Shown here: one piece after another, positions 56,401-64,000 of the stretch | Position numbering within the stretch: position 1 is the first letter of the stretch | Layout: each line of letters begins with the position of its first letter | Assembly: GCA_013112685.1 (NCBI GenBank) | Contig: JABFGC010000002.1 | Location: forward strand, 1,498,902-1,562,901 | Direction of reading: 5' to 3' | Source: Chloroflexota bacterium | Lineage (GTDB): Bacteria > Chloroflexota > Anaerolineae > Anaerolineales > Villigracilaceae | DNA length: 64,000 nucleotides | Position numbers and translations under genes: made by a program | The notes under the pieces: model-generated | What the model was told of the DNA's origin: nothing | Seen by the model: the letters and a program-made list of their open reading frames with translations, nothing else | The model's database searches: none

Positions 56401-58160
56401 AACGCGTCGGCGTCTTTATCTGTCATTGCGGAATCAACATCGGCGGAGTGGTGGACGTTCCATCCGTTGTCGAATATGCCCGCACGTTACCCGGCGTAGT
56501 CTATGCAGAACATAACCTGTATACCTGCTCACAGGACACACAAATGCGACTCACCGAGTGCATCAAAGAGCAGGGATTGAATCGAGTCATCGTCGCCTCC
56601 TGTACACCACGCACGCATGAACCATTGTTCCAGGATACCTTGCGCGGCGCGGGATTGAATCCGCACTTGTTCGAGATGGCAAACATCCGCGAGCATGACT
56701 CTTGGGTGCATAAGCAAGTCCCCGAATCTGCGACTGAAAAAGCCAAGCAACTCGTTTCGATGGCAGTCGCAAAGGGACGCAAACTTCGCTCCATCACGCG
56801 CAGCAAGTTCGATGTGAACCATAACGCGCTGGTCATCGGCGGCGGGCTGGCAGGGATGACCTCCGCGCTTTCGATTGCCCGTCAGGGTTTTGGCGTGTTC
56901 CTGGTCGAACGCGAGAGCGAACTCGGCGGCAATTTGCGGCACATTCACACAGGCACGTTTGAAGGCGATGACCCACAGAAACTTTTGCGCGAGACGATTC
57001 AAGCAGTGATGTCCGAACCGCGCATCAACGTGATGACAGGTGCGGAAGTGACCAGTGTAGGCGGCTATACCGGGCAATACAAATCCACTGTCCGCTTGAA
57101 TGATGGCTCGACTGCTGAATTGACTCACGGCGCAATCGTCCTCGCCACCGGCGCGCGCGGCATGACTCCGAATGAATACGAATACGGCAAACATTCAAAC
57201 ATCATCACACAGAAAGAATTGGAAGAAAGATTAGATGTCGTTGCGAGGAGCCGCGAAGCAGCGACGAAGCAATCTCCTGTTATGGAAGACACCCCAAAGT
57301 ATGAGGAGATTGCTTCGCTCCCCGCAAAGCGGGTCGCTCGCAATGACATGCCTAAATCTGTTGTGATGATTCAATGTGTTGGTTCCCGCGACGAAGAACA
57401 TCCCTACTGTTCGCGCATCTGTTGTACACAGGCGCTCAAGAATTCACTCGCCATCAAGAAACAATCTCCTGAAACGCAAGTAATTGTCCTCTACCGCGAC
57501 CTGCGCAGCTACGGCTTCCGCGAACATCTCTACTACGACGCGCGCAAGGCGGGAGTCATCTTCCTTGAATACAGCGAGTTGAATAAACCCAAAGTCACGA
57601 TTGAAAACAATCAATTGAAAGTGAATGCCGCTGTTCAACCTGAAAATCAGGCTGTCGCGCTCGAACCAGATTGGCTGGTGTTGAGCGCGGGTATTGAACC
57701 TGAACCGAACAACTCCACATTAGCACAGTTGCTCAAAGTCCCGCTCAACGCGGACGGATTCTTCCTCGAAGCGCACGTCAAACTCCGCCCAGTGGATTTC
57801 GCCGCGGAAGGAATCTTCCTTGCGGGACTGGCACATTCGCCACGAGCCATCGAAGAGACGATTGCCCAGGCGCACGCGGCGGCGGTCCGTGCGGTGGTAT
57901 TGCTGGCGCGCCCGCAACTCGAATCCACGCCGATTGTCGCCAGTGTCAATCCTAAACTATGCGCGGCGTGCGGTCAATGCGTGGAGATTTGTCCCTATGG
58001 CGCGCGTCGACTCGAGTCTGGCATGAGCCACGCGGAAGTGATTGAAGTCTTATGTCAGGGATGCGGCGCGTGCGTGGCGGCTTGCCCCAACAAAGCCAGC
58101 CAGCAAAGAGGCTTTACCCTGGATGAAATCTTTGGAATGTTGGACGCCGCTGTTGCGTAG
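53481..58160 (+). CDS. Giant HdrA-GltD-HdrA fusion flavoprotein
   Basis: 1559 residues. In order: HdrA-type FAD domain (VVGAGIAGMQAALDLAES), ferredoxin site CTGCGDCAAACP near 117, GltD-type Fe-S domain (CRDACP...CGRVCSHRCEDSC, about 170-235), GltD FAD and NAD(P) folds (VVGSGPAGLTCA; VLGGGNVAVDTA), CLRCGICSECNQCVYVC, HdrA C-half with IQCVGSRD and CSSVCCMYTTKEA, a second HdrA unit starting FICHCGINIGGVVDVP, and a C-terminal 2[4Fe-4S] ferredoxin (CAACGQCVEICP, CQGCGACVAACP). It would be the flavin-based electron hub of the complex, with a built-in NAD(P)H module. Five in-frame repeat insertions lie in loops (see separate entries). Confidence 0.92.
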   Translation: MTDINNDIKDKPPVGAALVVGAGIAGMQAALDLAESGIKVYLLDKAPAIGGTMSMLDKTFPTNDCAMCIMSPKLVEVGRHLNIELMNCAEVESIAGEPGDLTVTIRQHPRYVDLKKCTGCGDCAAACPITLPDQFNGELSTRKAIYKLYPQAIPNAFAIEKRGTAPCRDACPIHQRAQGYLALVAEGRFADAYRTILEDNPFPSICGRVCSHRCEDSCNRAQVDKAVNIMGVKRFVADWAWEKQLSVISDQSSVSSNQSPVGSNQSPVGSNQSPVSSLQLQGKTVAVVGSGPAGLTCARDLVRQGCKVTVFEALPIPGGMMRVGVPAHRLPHDVVEREINAILSEGIELKLNHRVEDVEALLNDFDAVFVAIGAHGGVKLPIPGNDLPDVLLATEFLRNTSLQSPISNLKSQAINGKRVLVLGGGNVAVDTAMTAVRLGASWVGMTCLEGRGQMPAHEWEIRDAEEEGIEVFPSRTFKEITNDNGKVTGVRTVTVDFHGFIEGRPDFEEFPETEEIIPADVVIFAIGQRVESNCLKQVNHPRGRVEVDKETLATNIAGIFAGGDAVTGTAFIVDAIAAGHRAAKSISAYLNQSNQLPITNYELPTIAKLTPTEVTERITSGKASNALRTEMPKRSPCERIADSTEIASTLTEEQARAEAERCLRCGICSECNQCVYVCRANAINHTKTEHLTELNVGAVILTPGLEPMPGDIRPEYGYGRYPNVVTSIQFERMLSASGPFKGVVQRPSDGAHPRKVAWIQCVGSRDSTCSPLPSGEGLGVRADYCSSVCCMYTTKEAIIAKEHDPHIEPTVFYIDIRSFGKGFEPYIERARNEHGIRYLRCMVSSVKENPINHNLRLTYVTWDGKPISHEDEFDLVVLSVGLRPTDSTRALAERLRIKLTDSGFADINRFSPTQTSVPGVFVAGAFAEPKDIPESVIEASCAASQVSALLGTARGTLTRVPEYPPERDVSDEPERVGVFICHCGINIGGVVDVPSVVEYARTLPGVVYAEHNLYTCSQDTQMRLTECIKEQGLNRVIVASCTPRTHEPLFQDTLRGAGLNPHLFEMANIREHDSWVHKQVPESATEKAKQLVSMAVAKGRKLRSITRSKFDVNHNALVIGGGLAGMTSALSIARQGFGVFLVERESELGGNLRHIHTGTFEGDDPQKLLRETIQAVMSEPRINVMTGAEVTSVGGYTGQYKSTVRLNDGSTAELTHGAIVLATGARGMTPNEYEYGKHSNIITQKELEERLDVVARSREAATKQSPVMEDTPKYEEIASLPAKRVARNDMPKSVVMIQCVGSRDEEHPYCSRICCTQALKNSLAIKKQSPETQVIVLYRDLRSYGFREHLYYDARKAGVIFLEYSELNKPKVTIENNQLKVNAAVQPENQAVALEPDWLVLSAGIEPEPNNSTLAQLLKVPLNADGFFLEAHVKLRPVDFAAEGIFLAGLAHSPRAIEETIAQAHAAAVRAVVLLARPQLESTPIVASVNPKLCAACGQCVEICPYGARRLESGMSHAEVIEVLCQGCGACVAACPNKASQQRGFTLDEIFGMLDAAVA
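54216..54310. repeat. In-frame family D array in the HdrA fusion
   Basis: CAGTAATCAGTGATCAGTCA then three exact or near-exact 21-base units (GGGCAGTAATCAGTCTCCAG T), translated as SNQSPVG repeats. It lies in the linker between the GltD Fe-S domain and its FAD domain (about residues 246-276). Family D also ends jetC. Confidence 0.85.
54679..54719. repeat. In-frame CTCCAATCT/CTCAAATCT array
   Basis: AGTCTCCAATCTCCAATCTC, AAATCTCAAATCTCAAG: nine-base units encoding LQSPISNLKSQ between the FAD and NAD(P) folds of the GltD part. Confidence 0.75.
55252..55294. repeat. In-frame family E array (AATTACCAATTACGAATTAC)
   Basis: AATTACCAATTACGAATTAC, GAATTACCAAC encode QLPITNYELPTI after the end of the GltD NAD(P) domain. 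A short copy of the same family (GAATTACCAATTACCAAGAG) lies upstream of the MvhD-like gene at 58511. Confidence 0.75.
55787..55824. repeat. In-frame family F palindrome
   Basis: CCCCTCTCCC, loop CTC, GGGAGAGGGG (10-bp perfect stem), then CTAGGGGTGAGGG. Encodes SPLPSGEGLGVRA inside the otherwise conserved GSRD-x-C-S-x-CC loop. Confidence 0.82.
57234..57350. repeat. In-frame family G repeat
   Basis: Outer arms ATGTCGTTGCGAG and CTCGCAATGACAT, inner arms AGCAATCTCCT and AGGAGATTGCT. The DNA is the family found between MvhD and FrhB genes, here encoding about 38 residues (ARSREAATKQSPVMEDTPKY and on) before the IQCVGSRD block of the second HdrA unit. Confidence 0.82.
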
Positions 58161-58203
58161 AGCGTGTTCCGTTGATGCTCTACGCACCACGCAACACGCA
58201 GGA
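58154..58203. repeat. Family A hairpin repeat after the HdrA fusion
   Basis: GTTGCGTAGAGCGTGTTCCG spans the TAG stop; GCTCTACGCACCACGCAACA and CGC form the other arm. Same design as the repeats in the Wadjet operon 48 kb away. Confidence 0.78.
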
Positions 58204-58233
58204 CAGCGCACATTCGTGTGAAAGGAGATAACC

Positions 58234-58428
58234 ATGATTACGCTGAGATTGAACAATGACGAAGCCGTGATTCTGCGCAATATCGTTAGGTCGTTCATTG
58301 AAGAATTGCGTGTGGAAATCATGCACACCGATAAAAGAGAGTATCGCGACATGTTGAAACAGCAGGAAATCATCGTCAAGAAAATTCTGGAAGAACTCGA
58401 AGCCAAAGGCACGAAAGTCGCGGCGTGA
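58234..58428 (+). CDS. Small helical protein of unknown function
   Basis: 64 residues: MITLRLNNDEAVILRNIVRS, then charged helices ending LEELEAKGTKVAA, a likely helical hairpin. AAAGGAG precedes the ATG. It lies between the HdrA fusion and the MvhD-like gene, so it may be a small stabiliser of the complex. No family recognised. Confidence 0.65.
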   Translation: MITLRLNNDEAVILRNIVRSFIEELRVEIMHTDKREYRDMLKQQEIIVKKILEELEAKGTKVAA

Positions 58429-58537
58429 GAAAAATGCTCCAGCCGCCGTCCTCGGCGGCGCCCACCTTCGTGGATGCTTCGCGAAGGACGCCGCCGAGAG
58501 CAAGTGAGAAGAATTACCAATTACCAAGAGGTAACTC

Positions 58538-58967
58538 ATGACCAACGAATCCTACGAACCCCGCATCGTCGCTTTCCTGTGCAACTGGTGCACGTATACC
58601 GGCGCGGGACCTGGCTGGCACGTCGCGCCTGCAATATCCGCCCAACGTGCGCGTGGTGCGGATGATGTGCAGCGGCGCGGTAGACCCAGTCTACATCCTT
58701 AAGCCCCTGCTCGACGGCGCGGACGGTGTGTTGATCGGCGGCTGTCATCCTGGCGATTGCCACTACCAAACTGGCAACTACAAAACCCGCCGACGCTACG
58801 TTGTCATGCGCGAGATATTGAAGAACGCAGGCTTTGACGACAAGCGAGTCTGGCTACGGTGGATCAGCGCCAGTGAAGGTCAGCGCTTCGCCGAGACCGT
58901 GACGGAAATGGTCGCGGCGCTCAAGGAACTCGGTCCCAGCCCGATGCGTGAGGTGTGGGCTGTGTAA
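58538..58967 (+). CDS. MvhD-like hydrogenase/Hdr iron-sulfur subunit, one frameshift
   Basis: EPRIVAFLCNWCTYTGAD start, then one G too many in GCGGGACC near 58601. The continuation LAGTSRLQYPPNVRVVRMMC, SGAVDPVYILKPLLDGADGV, GGCHPGDCHYQTGN is in the next frame. Cysteines of the MvhD [2Fe-2S] site are all present (CNWC, MCSG, GGCHPGDC). Corrected about 143 residues. In methanogens MvhD links HdrA to hydrogenase or formate dehydrogenase; here it would link HdrA to the FrhB-like protein. Confidence 0.88.
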
Positions 58968-58969
58968 CG

Positions 58970-59135
58970 ATGTCATTGCGAGGAGGGTCGGTGGTCGAGT
59001 AGCCGCGAAGCGGCGTACCGAGACCACGACCCGACGAAGCAATCCCCAAGTTAATGTGAGATTGTTTCGGGCTGGGTCTCGATACGAGCGAGAAGAACAC
59101 TCGCTCTACTCGACCAGCAACCCTCGCAATGACAT
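58970..59135. repeat. Family G repeat with family H nested inside
   Basis: Outer perfect 14-bp inverted repeat ATGTCATTGCGAGG (58970-58983) and CCTCGCAATGACAT (59122-59135). Inside lie two family H halves, GGTCGAGTAGCCGCGAAGCG (58993) and GGTCTCGATACGAGCGAGAA...CTACTCGACC (59075-59115), and GACGAAGCAATCC. It fills the MvhD-FrhB gap. Confidence 0.82.
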
Positions 59136-59152
59136 GGAAAAGAGGTTGATGA

Positions 59153-60294
59153 ATGAACACAATCCTCCCAGTTGAAAACAACGATGTGCTTCCCGCTTTG
59201 CGAAGTTTTCTCAAACGGCTGATGAACAGCGGAGTCATCGAAGTCCTCCTCGTTCCACTGGAACATGGCGAAGGGGTAATGCCTGCGCTGGTAACCGACC
59301 CTGCTCTCTTGGATTCCGCCAATCCGCTGATGCCGCTGATGTCGATCAATAATGCACGAGCGGTTTCTGCGATTACAGGCAAACATACGCCTGCAAAGAT
59401 CGGCGTGGTGCTGCGCCCGTGCGAAATCCGCGCGTTGATCGAGTTGGTCAAACTCCAGCAAGCCTCGCTGGAAAACCTGACCATCATCAGCATGGATTGC
59501 CCTGGCACCTACGAAATACCCGATAGCATGGCAAAGGGAACATGGAAACAGGCATCAAATCTCTCGGCGTATCTCGATGCCGCCAAAGAAGGCAAGGAAC
59601 CCGATATTGACGGTCTCTCGTTGCGCCAAGCTTGTCAGATGTGTATTCATCCTGTGCCTGAGAATTTAGATATTCACATTCATCTCTTCGGCGTGGATGT
59701 GAGGCGCGGACTGCCCGTCACGATGAAGGATGAAATCGCCGCGGTGTTGAATCTCACCGAAGGTGAGGCGGGAGGAGGGGAAAGTGTACCCTTCGGGCAT
59801 GATATCAGCGAGGCAGTCGCCCGATTGATGGCTGGCAGGCAAAAGGTCAGGGAAGAGGCGTTGGGTCACATCCACCAAAAGATGACATCCAATGACAGCA
59901 TCGCCAGCCTGTTCGCGTCCTGCATCCGCTGTCACAACTGCATGACCGCCTGCCCCATCTGTTATTGCAAGACGTGTTTGTTCAAGACCGCCGCGTTCGA
60001 CCACGAGCCTGAATATTATCTCAACGCCGCGCATCGCAAAGGCGCGACGCGCATGTTGGGCGATACGCTTTTGTTTCATCTCACGCGGCTCAATCACATG
60101 GGCGCGTCGTGCGTGAGTTGCGGCATGTGCACATCGGCTTGCCCGTCGGATATTCCCGTGGGGATGATCTTTTCGGCGGTGGGCGAACAGGTGCAGCGAG
60201 TGTTCGATTACGTGCCGGCAAGGATGTGACCGAAGCGCCGCCGCTCATCACGTTCCATCCCAATGAGTGGACGGAGATTGGCGAGGAGAAATGA
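59153..60294 (+). CDS. FrhB/FdhB-like subunit (F420-hydrogenase beta family), one frameshift at the C-terminus
   Basis: FrhB-type N-terminal flavin domain (IGVVLRPCEIRALIELVKLQ, MDCPGTYE) and two Fe-S motifs at the C-terminus: CIRCHNCMTACPICYCKTC and CVSCGMCTSACPSDIPVG. As written it ends VFDYVPARM at 60229. One G missing in CCGGCAAG near 60217 would let it read VPGKDVTEAPPLITFHPNEW to a TGA at 60294, overlapping the next ATG as ATGA. Members carry FAD and exchange electrons with F420, NAD(P) or ferredoxin; the partner here is not known. Confidence 0.88.
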
Positions 60295-62987
60295 GTGAAC
60301 TCGATTCACGCGCCAACGGTCGTCACGCCGCGCTGGTGATCGGAGCGGGCATCGCCGGGATTCAAGCCGCGCTCGATATTGCCGACGCGGGCTTCAAAGT
60401 TTATCTCGTCGAAAAATCGCCGAGCATCGGCGGGCGCATGTCGCAACTTGATAAAACCTTTCCCACGCTCGATTGTTCGTCGTGCATTCTCACACCCAAA
60501 ATGGCGGATGTGCCGCGCAATCCCAACATCACGTTGTTGACTTGCACGCAAGTGAAAAACGTGGAAGGACAGGCGGGCGATTTTCATGTCACGCTCGAAC
60601 GTGAGCCGCGCTACGTGGATGAAAAACTTTGCACGGGTTGTGGTCTTTGCACCGATGCCTGCCCTGTGAGTGTGCCGAATCTTTTCAACGCGGGTCTCGA
60701 TTCGCACAAGGCAATTTATCGCGTTTTTCCGCAGGCAGTTCCCCCCGCGTTCGTTATCGAGAAAAAACCGTCGCCCTGCAAGATCACTTGTCCCGCGCAC
60801 ATTCCCGTGCAGGGTTATGTCGCGCTCATCGCGCAGGGAAAATTCCGCGAAGCATATCAACGCGTTCTCGATGCGGGCGTGCCGTTCGTTGGAACTCTCG
60901 GACGCGTTTGCTATCATCCCTGCGAGACGGAATGCAAGCGAGCGGATTGGGACGAAGCGGTTTCGATTTGCGCGTTGAAACGATTCGCCTACGATGCGGG
61001 GACGCTTCACGCGCCGCCCAAGCCTGCTCCCGTCCATTATGCCGAACGCGTCGCTGTGATCGGCGCGGGTCCCGCGGGCTTGACCGCCGCCTACAACCTG
61101 ACTCTGCGCGGCTACAAAGTGACCGTCTTCGACGCGCTCCCCGCACCTGGCGGCATGTTGGCGGCTGGCATTCCTGAGTATCGTCTGCCGCGGGATGTTC
61201 TCAAGGATGAGATTGAAACCATCACCGCGCTCGGCGTTGAATTGAAAATGAACACCCCCATCGGTCGCGACGGTGGACCCTCATTGGAAGATTTGCGCCG
61301 TGATTATCAAGCGGTCTTTATGGCAATCGGCGCGCATGGAAGCAGTCGGCTCGATGTGCCGAATGAGGATGTTCAGGGCGTATTTCAAGCCGTTCCATTT
61401 TTGCGTCATCTCAACATGGGACATGAAGCGAAGATTGGCAAGCGCGTGGCAGTCATCGGTGGTGGCAACTCCGCAATTGACGCGGCGCGCTGCGCGCTGA
61501 GACTCGGTTCTGAAGTGCAACTGGTGTATCGCCGCTCGCGGGTGGAAATGCCCGCCGCCGCGTGGGAAGTCGCTTCCGCCGAAGAAGAAGGCGTGAAGTT
61601 GACCTTCCTCTCCGCTCCGACGAAAGTCATTGAAAAAGACAGGCGCGTGATTGGCATCGAATGTATCCGCATGGAGTTGGGCGAACCCGACTCAAGCGGA
61701 CGCCGCCGCCCGGTTCCCATCCCTGGCTCTGAATATATTCTCGATGTGGATACGGTCATCGCTGCCATCGGTCAAAACGTGGAAAGCGCGGGCTTGGGCG
61801 TGGAAACAAAACGGGACAGGGTCATCGTTGACCCGCTCACACTCGAAACATCCGTCAAGGGAGTCTTCGCGGGCGGCGACGCGGTGATCGGTCCTGGATC
61901 TGTCGTTGAAGCGATTGGCGCGGGCATTCAAGCGGCGGAGTCTATTCACCGTTATTTACGCGGCATGGATTTGCGCGAAGGTCGCACGAAGGATACTCCC
62001 AAAGCGAAGGATATCGAAGTCGTGCCAACATCGCCTGTCAAACGCGCGCCGCGTGAACGGATGCAGGAACTTTCGATTGCAGAACGCCTCAACGGCTTCA
62101 TAGAGGTTGAATTGGGTCTCACCCAGGAACAGGCAATCGCGGAGGCACAGCGTTGTTTAGCCTGCGCGGTTTGCTCGGAATGTAACCAGTGCGTCACTGC
62201 CTGTTTGCGCGGGGCAATCATCCACGATGACAAGCCGAAGCGCATGGATGTTGATGTGGACGCGATTCTCGTTGCCACTGGCTTTGATGTCTTCGATCCG
62301 CATCGCAAGCCCGAACTGGGCTACGGAAAATATCCGCAGGTGATTACGTCGCTGGAGTTCGAGCGTCTCGCTTCTGCGTCGGGTCCGACGGCGGGAAAGA
62401 TTTCGCTCAACGGGCATCCGCCAAAGAAAATAACTTTTATCCAATGTGTCGGCTCGCGCGACCGAAGTTTGAATCTGCCCAACTGTTCGCGCGTGTGTTG
62501 CATGGCGGTTGCCAAGCAGGCGCACCTCGCGCATGACCGTCTGCCCGACGCGGAGATTACGGTCTTTTACATGGATGTCCGCGCGTTCGGCAAAGGCTTC
62601 GAGGAATTCTATGACCGCGTCCGCGAGGAGGGAGTCATTTATCGGCGCGGGAATCCATCTGAGATTATTCGTCGAGGAGATAAAGTCGTCGTACGCGCGG
62701 AAGATACGTTAATCGGCGAGCAGGTTGAAGTAGAGTCTGATCTCGTCGTGTTGGCGGTCGGCATGTCGCCGCGCGCGGACGCGTCCAATGTATCCGAAAC
62801 ATTGAATCTCGTTCGCGGCGCGGATGGTTTCTTTGCGGAAGCACATCCCAAACTGCGAACCGTTGAGAGCAATGTGCCAGGAATCTTTTTGGCGGGTTGC
62901 AGTCAGGGACCAAAGGATATTCCAGATACGGTCGCTCATGCGAAAGCGGCGGCGTCTGCGGCGATGATTTTGTTGAATCGAAATTAG
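60291..62987 (+). CDS. Second HdrA-GltD fusion flavoprotein, without repeat insertions
   Basis: 906 residues: HdrA FAD domain (VIGAGIAGIQAALDIADAGF), CTGCGLCTDACP near 112, GltD Fe-S domain (CKITCP, CYHPCETECKR), GltD FAD (VIGAGPAGLTAAYNL) and NAD(P) (VIGGGNSAIDAA) folds, CLACAVCSECNQCVTAC, then the HdrA C-half with IQCVGSRDRSLNLPNCSRVC and a GSSP-like end. GAGGAG precedes the ATG. Same architecture as the first 970 residues of the larger fusion, but linkers are short and ordinary at every position where the other has a repeat. Coupled to the FrhB-like gene. Confidence 0.92.
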   Translation: MSELDSRANGRHAALVIGAGIAGIQAALDIADAGFKVYLVEKSPSIGGRMSQLDKTFPTLDCSSCILTPKMADVPRNPNITLLTCTQVKNVEGQAGDFHVTLEREPRYVDEKLCTGCGLCTDACPVSVPNLFNAGLDSHKAIYRVFPQAVPPAFVIEKKPSPCKITCPAHIPVQGYVALIAQGKFREAYQRVLDAGVPFVGTLGRVCYHPCETECKRADWDEAVSICALKRFAYDAGTLHAPPKPAPVHYAERVAVIGAGPAGLTAAYNLTLRGYKVTVFDALPAPGGMLAAGIPEYRLPRDVLKDEIETITALGVELKMNTPIGRDGGPSLEDLRRDYQAVFMAIGAHGSSRLDVPNEDVQGVFQAVPFLRHLNMGHEAKIGKRVAVIGGGNSAIDAARCALRLGSEVQLVYRRSRVEMPAAAWEVASAEEEGVKLTFLSAPTKVIEKDRRVIGIECIRMELGEPDSSGRRRPVPIPGSEYILDVDTVIAAIGQNVESAGLGVETKRDRVIVDPLTLETSVKGVFAGGDAVIGPGSVVEAIGAGIQAAESIHRYLRGMDLREGRTKDTPKAKDIEVVPTSPVKRAPRERMQELSIAERLNGFIEVELGLTQEQAIAEAQRCLACAVCSECNQCVTACLRGAIIHDDKPKRMDVDVDAILVATGFDVFDPHRKPELGYGKYPQVITSLEFERLASASGPTAGKISLNGHPPKKITFIQCVGSRDRSLNLPNCSRVCCMAVAKQAHLAHDRLPDAEITVFYMDVRAFGKGFEEFYDRVREEGVIYRRGNPSEIIRRGDKVVVRAEDTLIGEQVEVESDLVVLAVGMSPRADASNVSETLNLVRGADGFFAEAHPKLRTVESNVPGIFLAGCSQGPKDIPDTVAHAKAAASAAMILLNRN

Positions 62988-62997
62988 CATCTCGTTT

Positions 62998-63098
62998 TAT
63001 CCGCTAATCCACGCTAATCTCCGCTAATCAAAATCCTTTGAGACGGAATGGCTAAAAAGAATTCGTGTGGATCAGTGAAGATTAGCGGAGAAAAAGTT
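62998..63098. repeat. TTAGCGGA-type repeat (family I)
   Basis: TCCGCTAATCCACGCTAATC, TCCGCTAATCA at 62999 and, on the other side, GTGTGGATCAGTGAAGATTA, GCGGAG. The two halves are partly complementary. It fills the gap before the last gene. Confidence 0.65.
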
Positions 63099-63117
63099 TC
63101 TCCGAAAGGAGTTGAAC

Positions 63118-64000
63118 ATGCTTCAAATTGAAAGCCGAACCTTTGCAAAAGAACGCGGATTGTTCGCGTGTGTCCAATGCGGGAAGTGCACGGGCGGATG
63201 TCCGATGGCTATGAAGACCAAACTCAATCCGCGCGCCATTATTTATCGCGTGCTGATTGCTGGCAACGGATTCAACCTGGAAGGGCGCGATGAGTTGTGG
63301 GATTGCACAACCTGCTCAACGTGTTATAGCCGCTGTCCCAAACAAGTCAACCCGATGGAAGCGATCGTGGCAATGCGAAGCGCCATTGTCGAAAAAGGGA
63401 AGATTCACCCGAACGTGAAGACTGCATTGGAAAGTACGTTTAGAAATGGCAATCCGCTGAAACTGCCGCGCGAGGATCGCGGGTTATGGGCAAAGGATTT
63501 GCAAGTGAAAGCGTTCGCTGAGACAGGCGCGGAATATCTCTTTTACGTCGGTTGCACGCCATCTTACGATCCGCACGGACAGAAAGTGGCGCGTGCGCTG
63601 GTGAGTCTCCTGCAATCCGCAGGCGTTGACTTTGGCATTCTCGGCAATGATGAAAACTGTTGTTCCAGCGAAGTGCGGCGGCTGGGGGAGGTTGGTTTAT
63701 TTGAAGCGATGGTCGAAGAAAATGCCGAGATGTTCAAGGAATTGAACGTTCAGAAAATGTTCACGGTCTCGCCGCATTGCTTCAACGTGTTCAAGAACGA
63801 CTATCACACCATCGAAGCGGGCGCGACGTTTGGCGCGCAGGTTCAGCATTACACACAGATGTTGGCTGACTTGCTGAAGGATGGCAGGTTGAAGTTCAAT
63901 GGTTCGTTTGCAAAAAAGGTGACGTATCACGATCCGTGCTATCTTGGCAAGCATAATGGCATCTTCGACGAGCCGCGCGAGGTGTTGACTGGAATCCCTG
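63118..64000 (+). CDS. HdrC/HdrB-like (Fe-S)-binding reductase, cut by window edge
   Basis: GAAAGGAG precedes the ATG. At least 294 residues. N-terminal two [4Fe-4S] ([12 protein letters not shown] and [12 protein letters not shown]) as in HdrC, followed by the first CCG domain ([23 protein letters not shown]) and the start of the second ([12 protein letters not shown]), so it is a natural HdrC-HdrB fusion of the GlpC/HdrD type. It probably forms the disulfide- or quinone-directed end of the second HdrA module. C-terminus outside the window. Confidence 0.85.
   Translation, partial: MLQIESRTFAKERGLFACVQCGKCTGGCPMAMKTKLNPRAIIYRVLIAGNGFNLEGRDELWDCTTCSTCYSRCPKQVNPMEAIVAMRSAIVEKGKIHPNVKTALESTFRNGNPLKLPREDRGLWAKDLQVKAFAETGAEYLFYVGCTPSYDPHGQKVARALVSLLQSAGVDFGILGNDENCCSSEVRRLGEVGLFEAMVEENAEMFKELNVQKMFTVSPHCFNVFKNDYHTIEAGATFGAQVQHYTQMLADLLKDGRLKFNGSFAKKVTYHDPCYLGKHNGIFDEPREVLTGIP

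Overview
The window looks like a chromosomal contig from an anaerobic or facultative Chloroflexota bacterium, most likely class Anaerolineae. This is inferred from gene content and style: a V/A-type ATPase in a bacterial setting, large heterodisulfide-reductase-like (Hdr) flavoproteins, many small alpha/beta hydrolases and DinB-like proteins, and short dispersed palindromic repeats. No rRNA, tRNA or CRISPR array was recognised.

Layout: 1-4.1 kb is a minus-strand ABC-2 exporter operon with membrane partners and a CPBP protease. 4.1-6.8 kb has small proteins and a SWIM zinc-finger protein. 7.0-15.0 kb is a complete Wadjet-type (JetABCD) plasmid/phage defence operon on the plus strand. An XRE regulator with a likely autoregulatory, leaderless promoter precedes it, and a four-helix-bundle gene sits between jetA and jetB. 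15.4-18 kb is a response regulator and GAF histidine kinase pair. 18-30.3 kb is a mostly minus-strand accessory region of hydrolases, serine-hydrolase paralogues, small membrane proteins and remnants. 30.4-32.7 kb is a nested transposon, an IS630-type element inside an ISH3-like element, both with clear terminal repeats and target duplications. 32.8-37.2 kb mixes gene debris with small membrane proteins, an alpha/beta hydrolase and an RraA-like gene. 37.2-48.9 kb is one long minus-strand run: V-ATPase H-I-K-E-C-F-A-B-D, then malic enzyme and both subunits of a CoA-transferase. 49-50.8 kb is a second two-component pair. 51-64 kb is a plus-strand redox cluster: formate/nitrite channel, HdrC, HdrB, a 1559-residue HdrA/GltD/HdrA fusion, MvhD, an FrhB/FdhB-like protein, a second HdrA-GltD fusion and an HdrC/HdrB-like protein running off the end.

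Three things stand out. (1) Several families of short, low-complexity or palindromic repeats are spread between genes, and the same families occur in frame inside JetC, JetD and the large HdrA fusion. The second HdrA paralogue lacks them, so it acts as a built-in control. One composite family keeps the same internal module order in intergenic and coding copies. (2) These repeats very often begin at, or supply, the stop codon of the preceding gene. (3) About 15 otherwise well-conserved genes need one or two single-base corrections, mostly in short G/C runs. Because almost every V-ATPase subunit is affected, consensus error in a long-read assembly is more likely than mass pseudogenisation. Such genes are annotated over their full inferred span.
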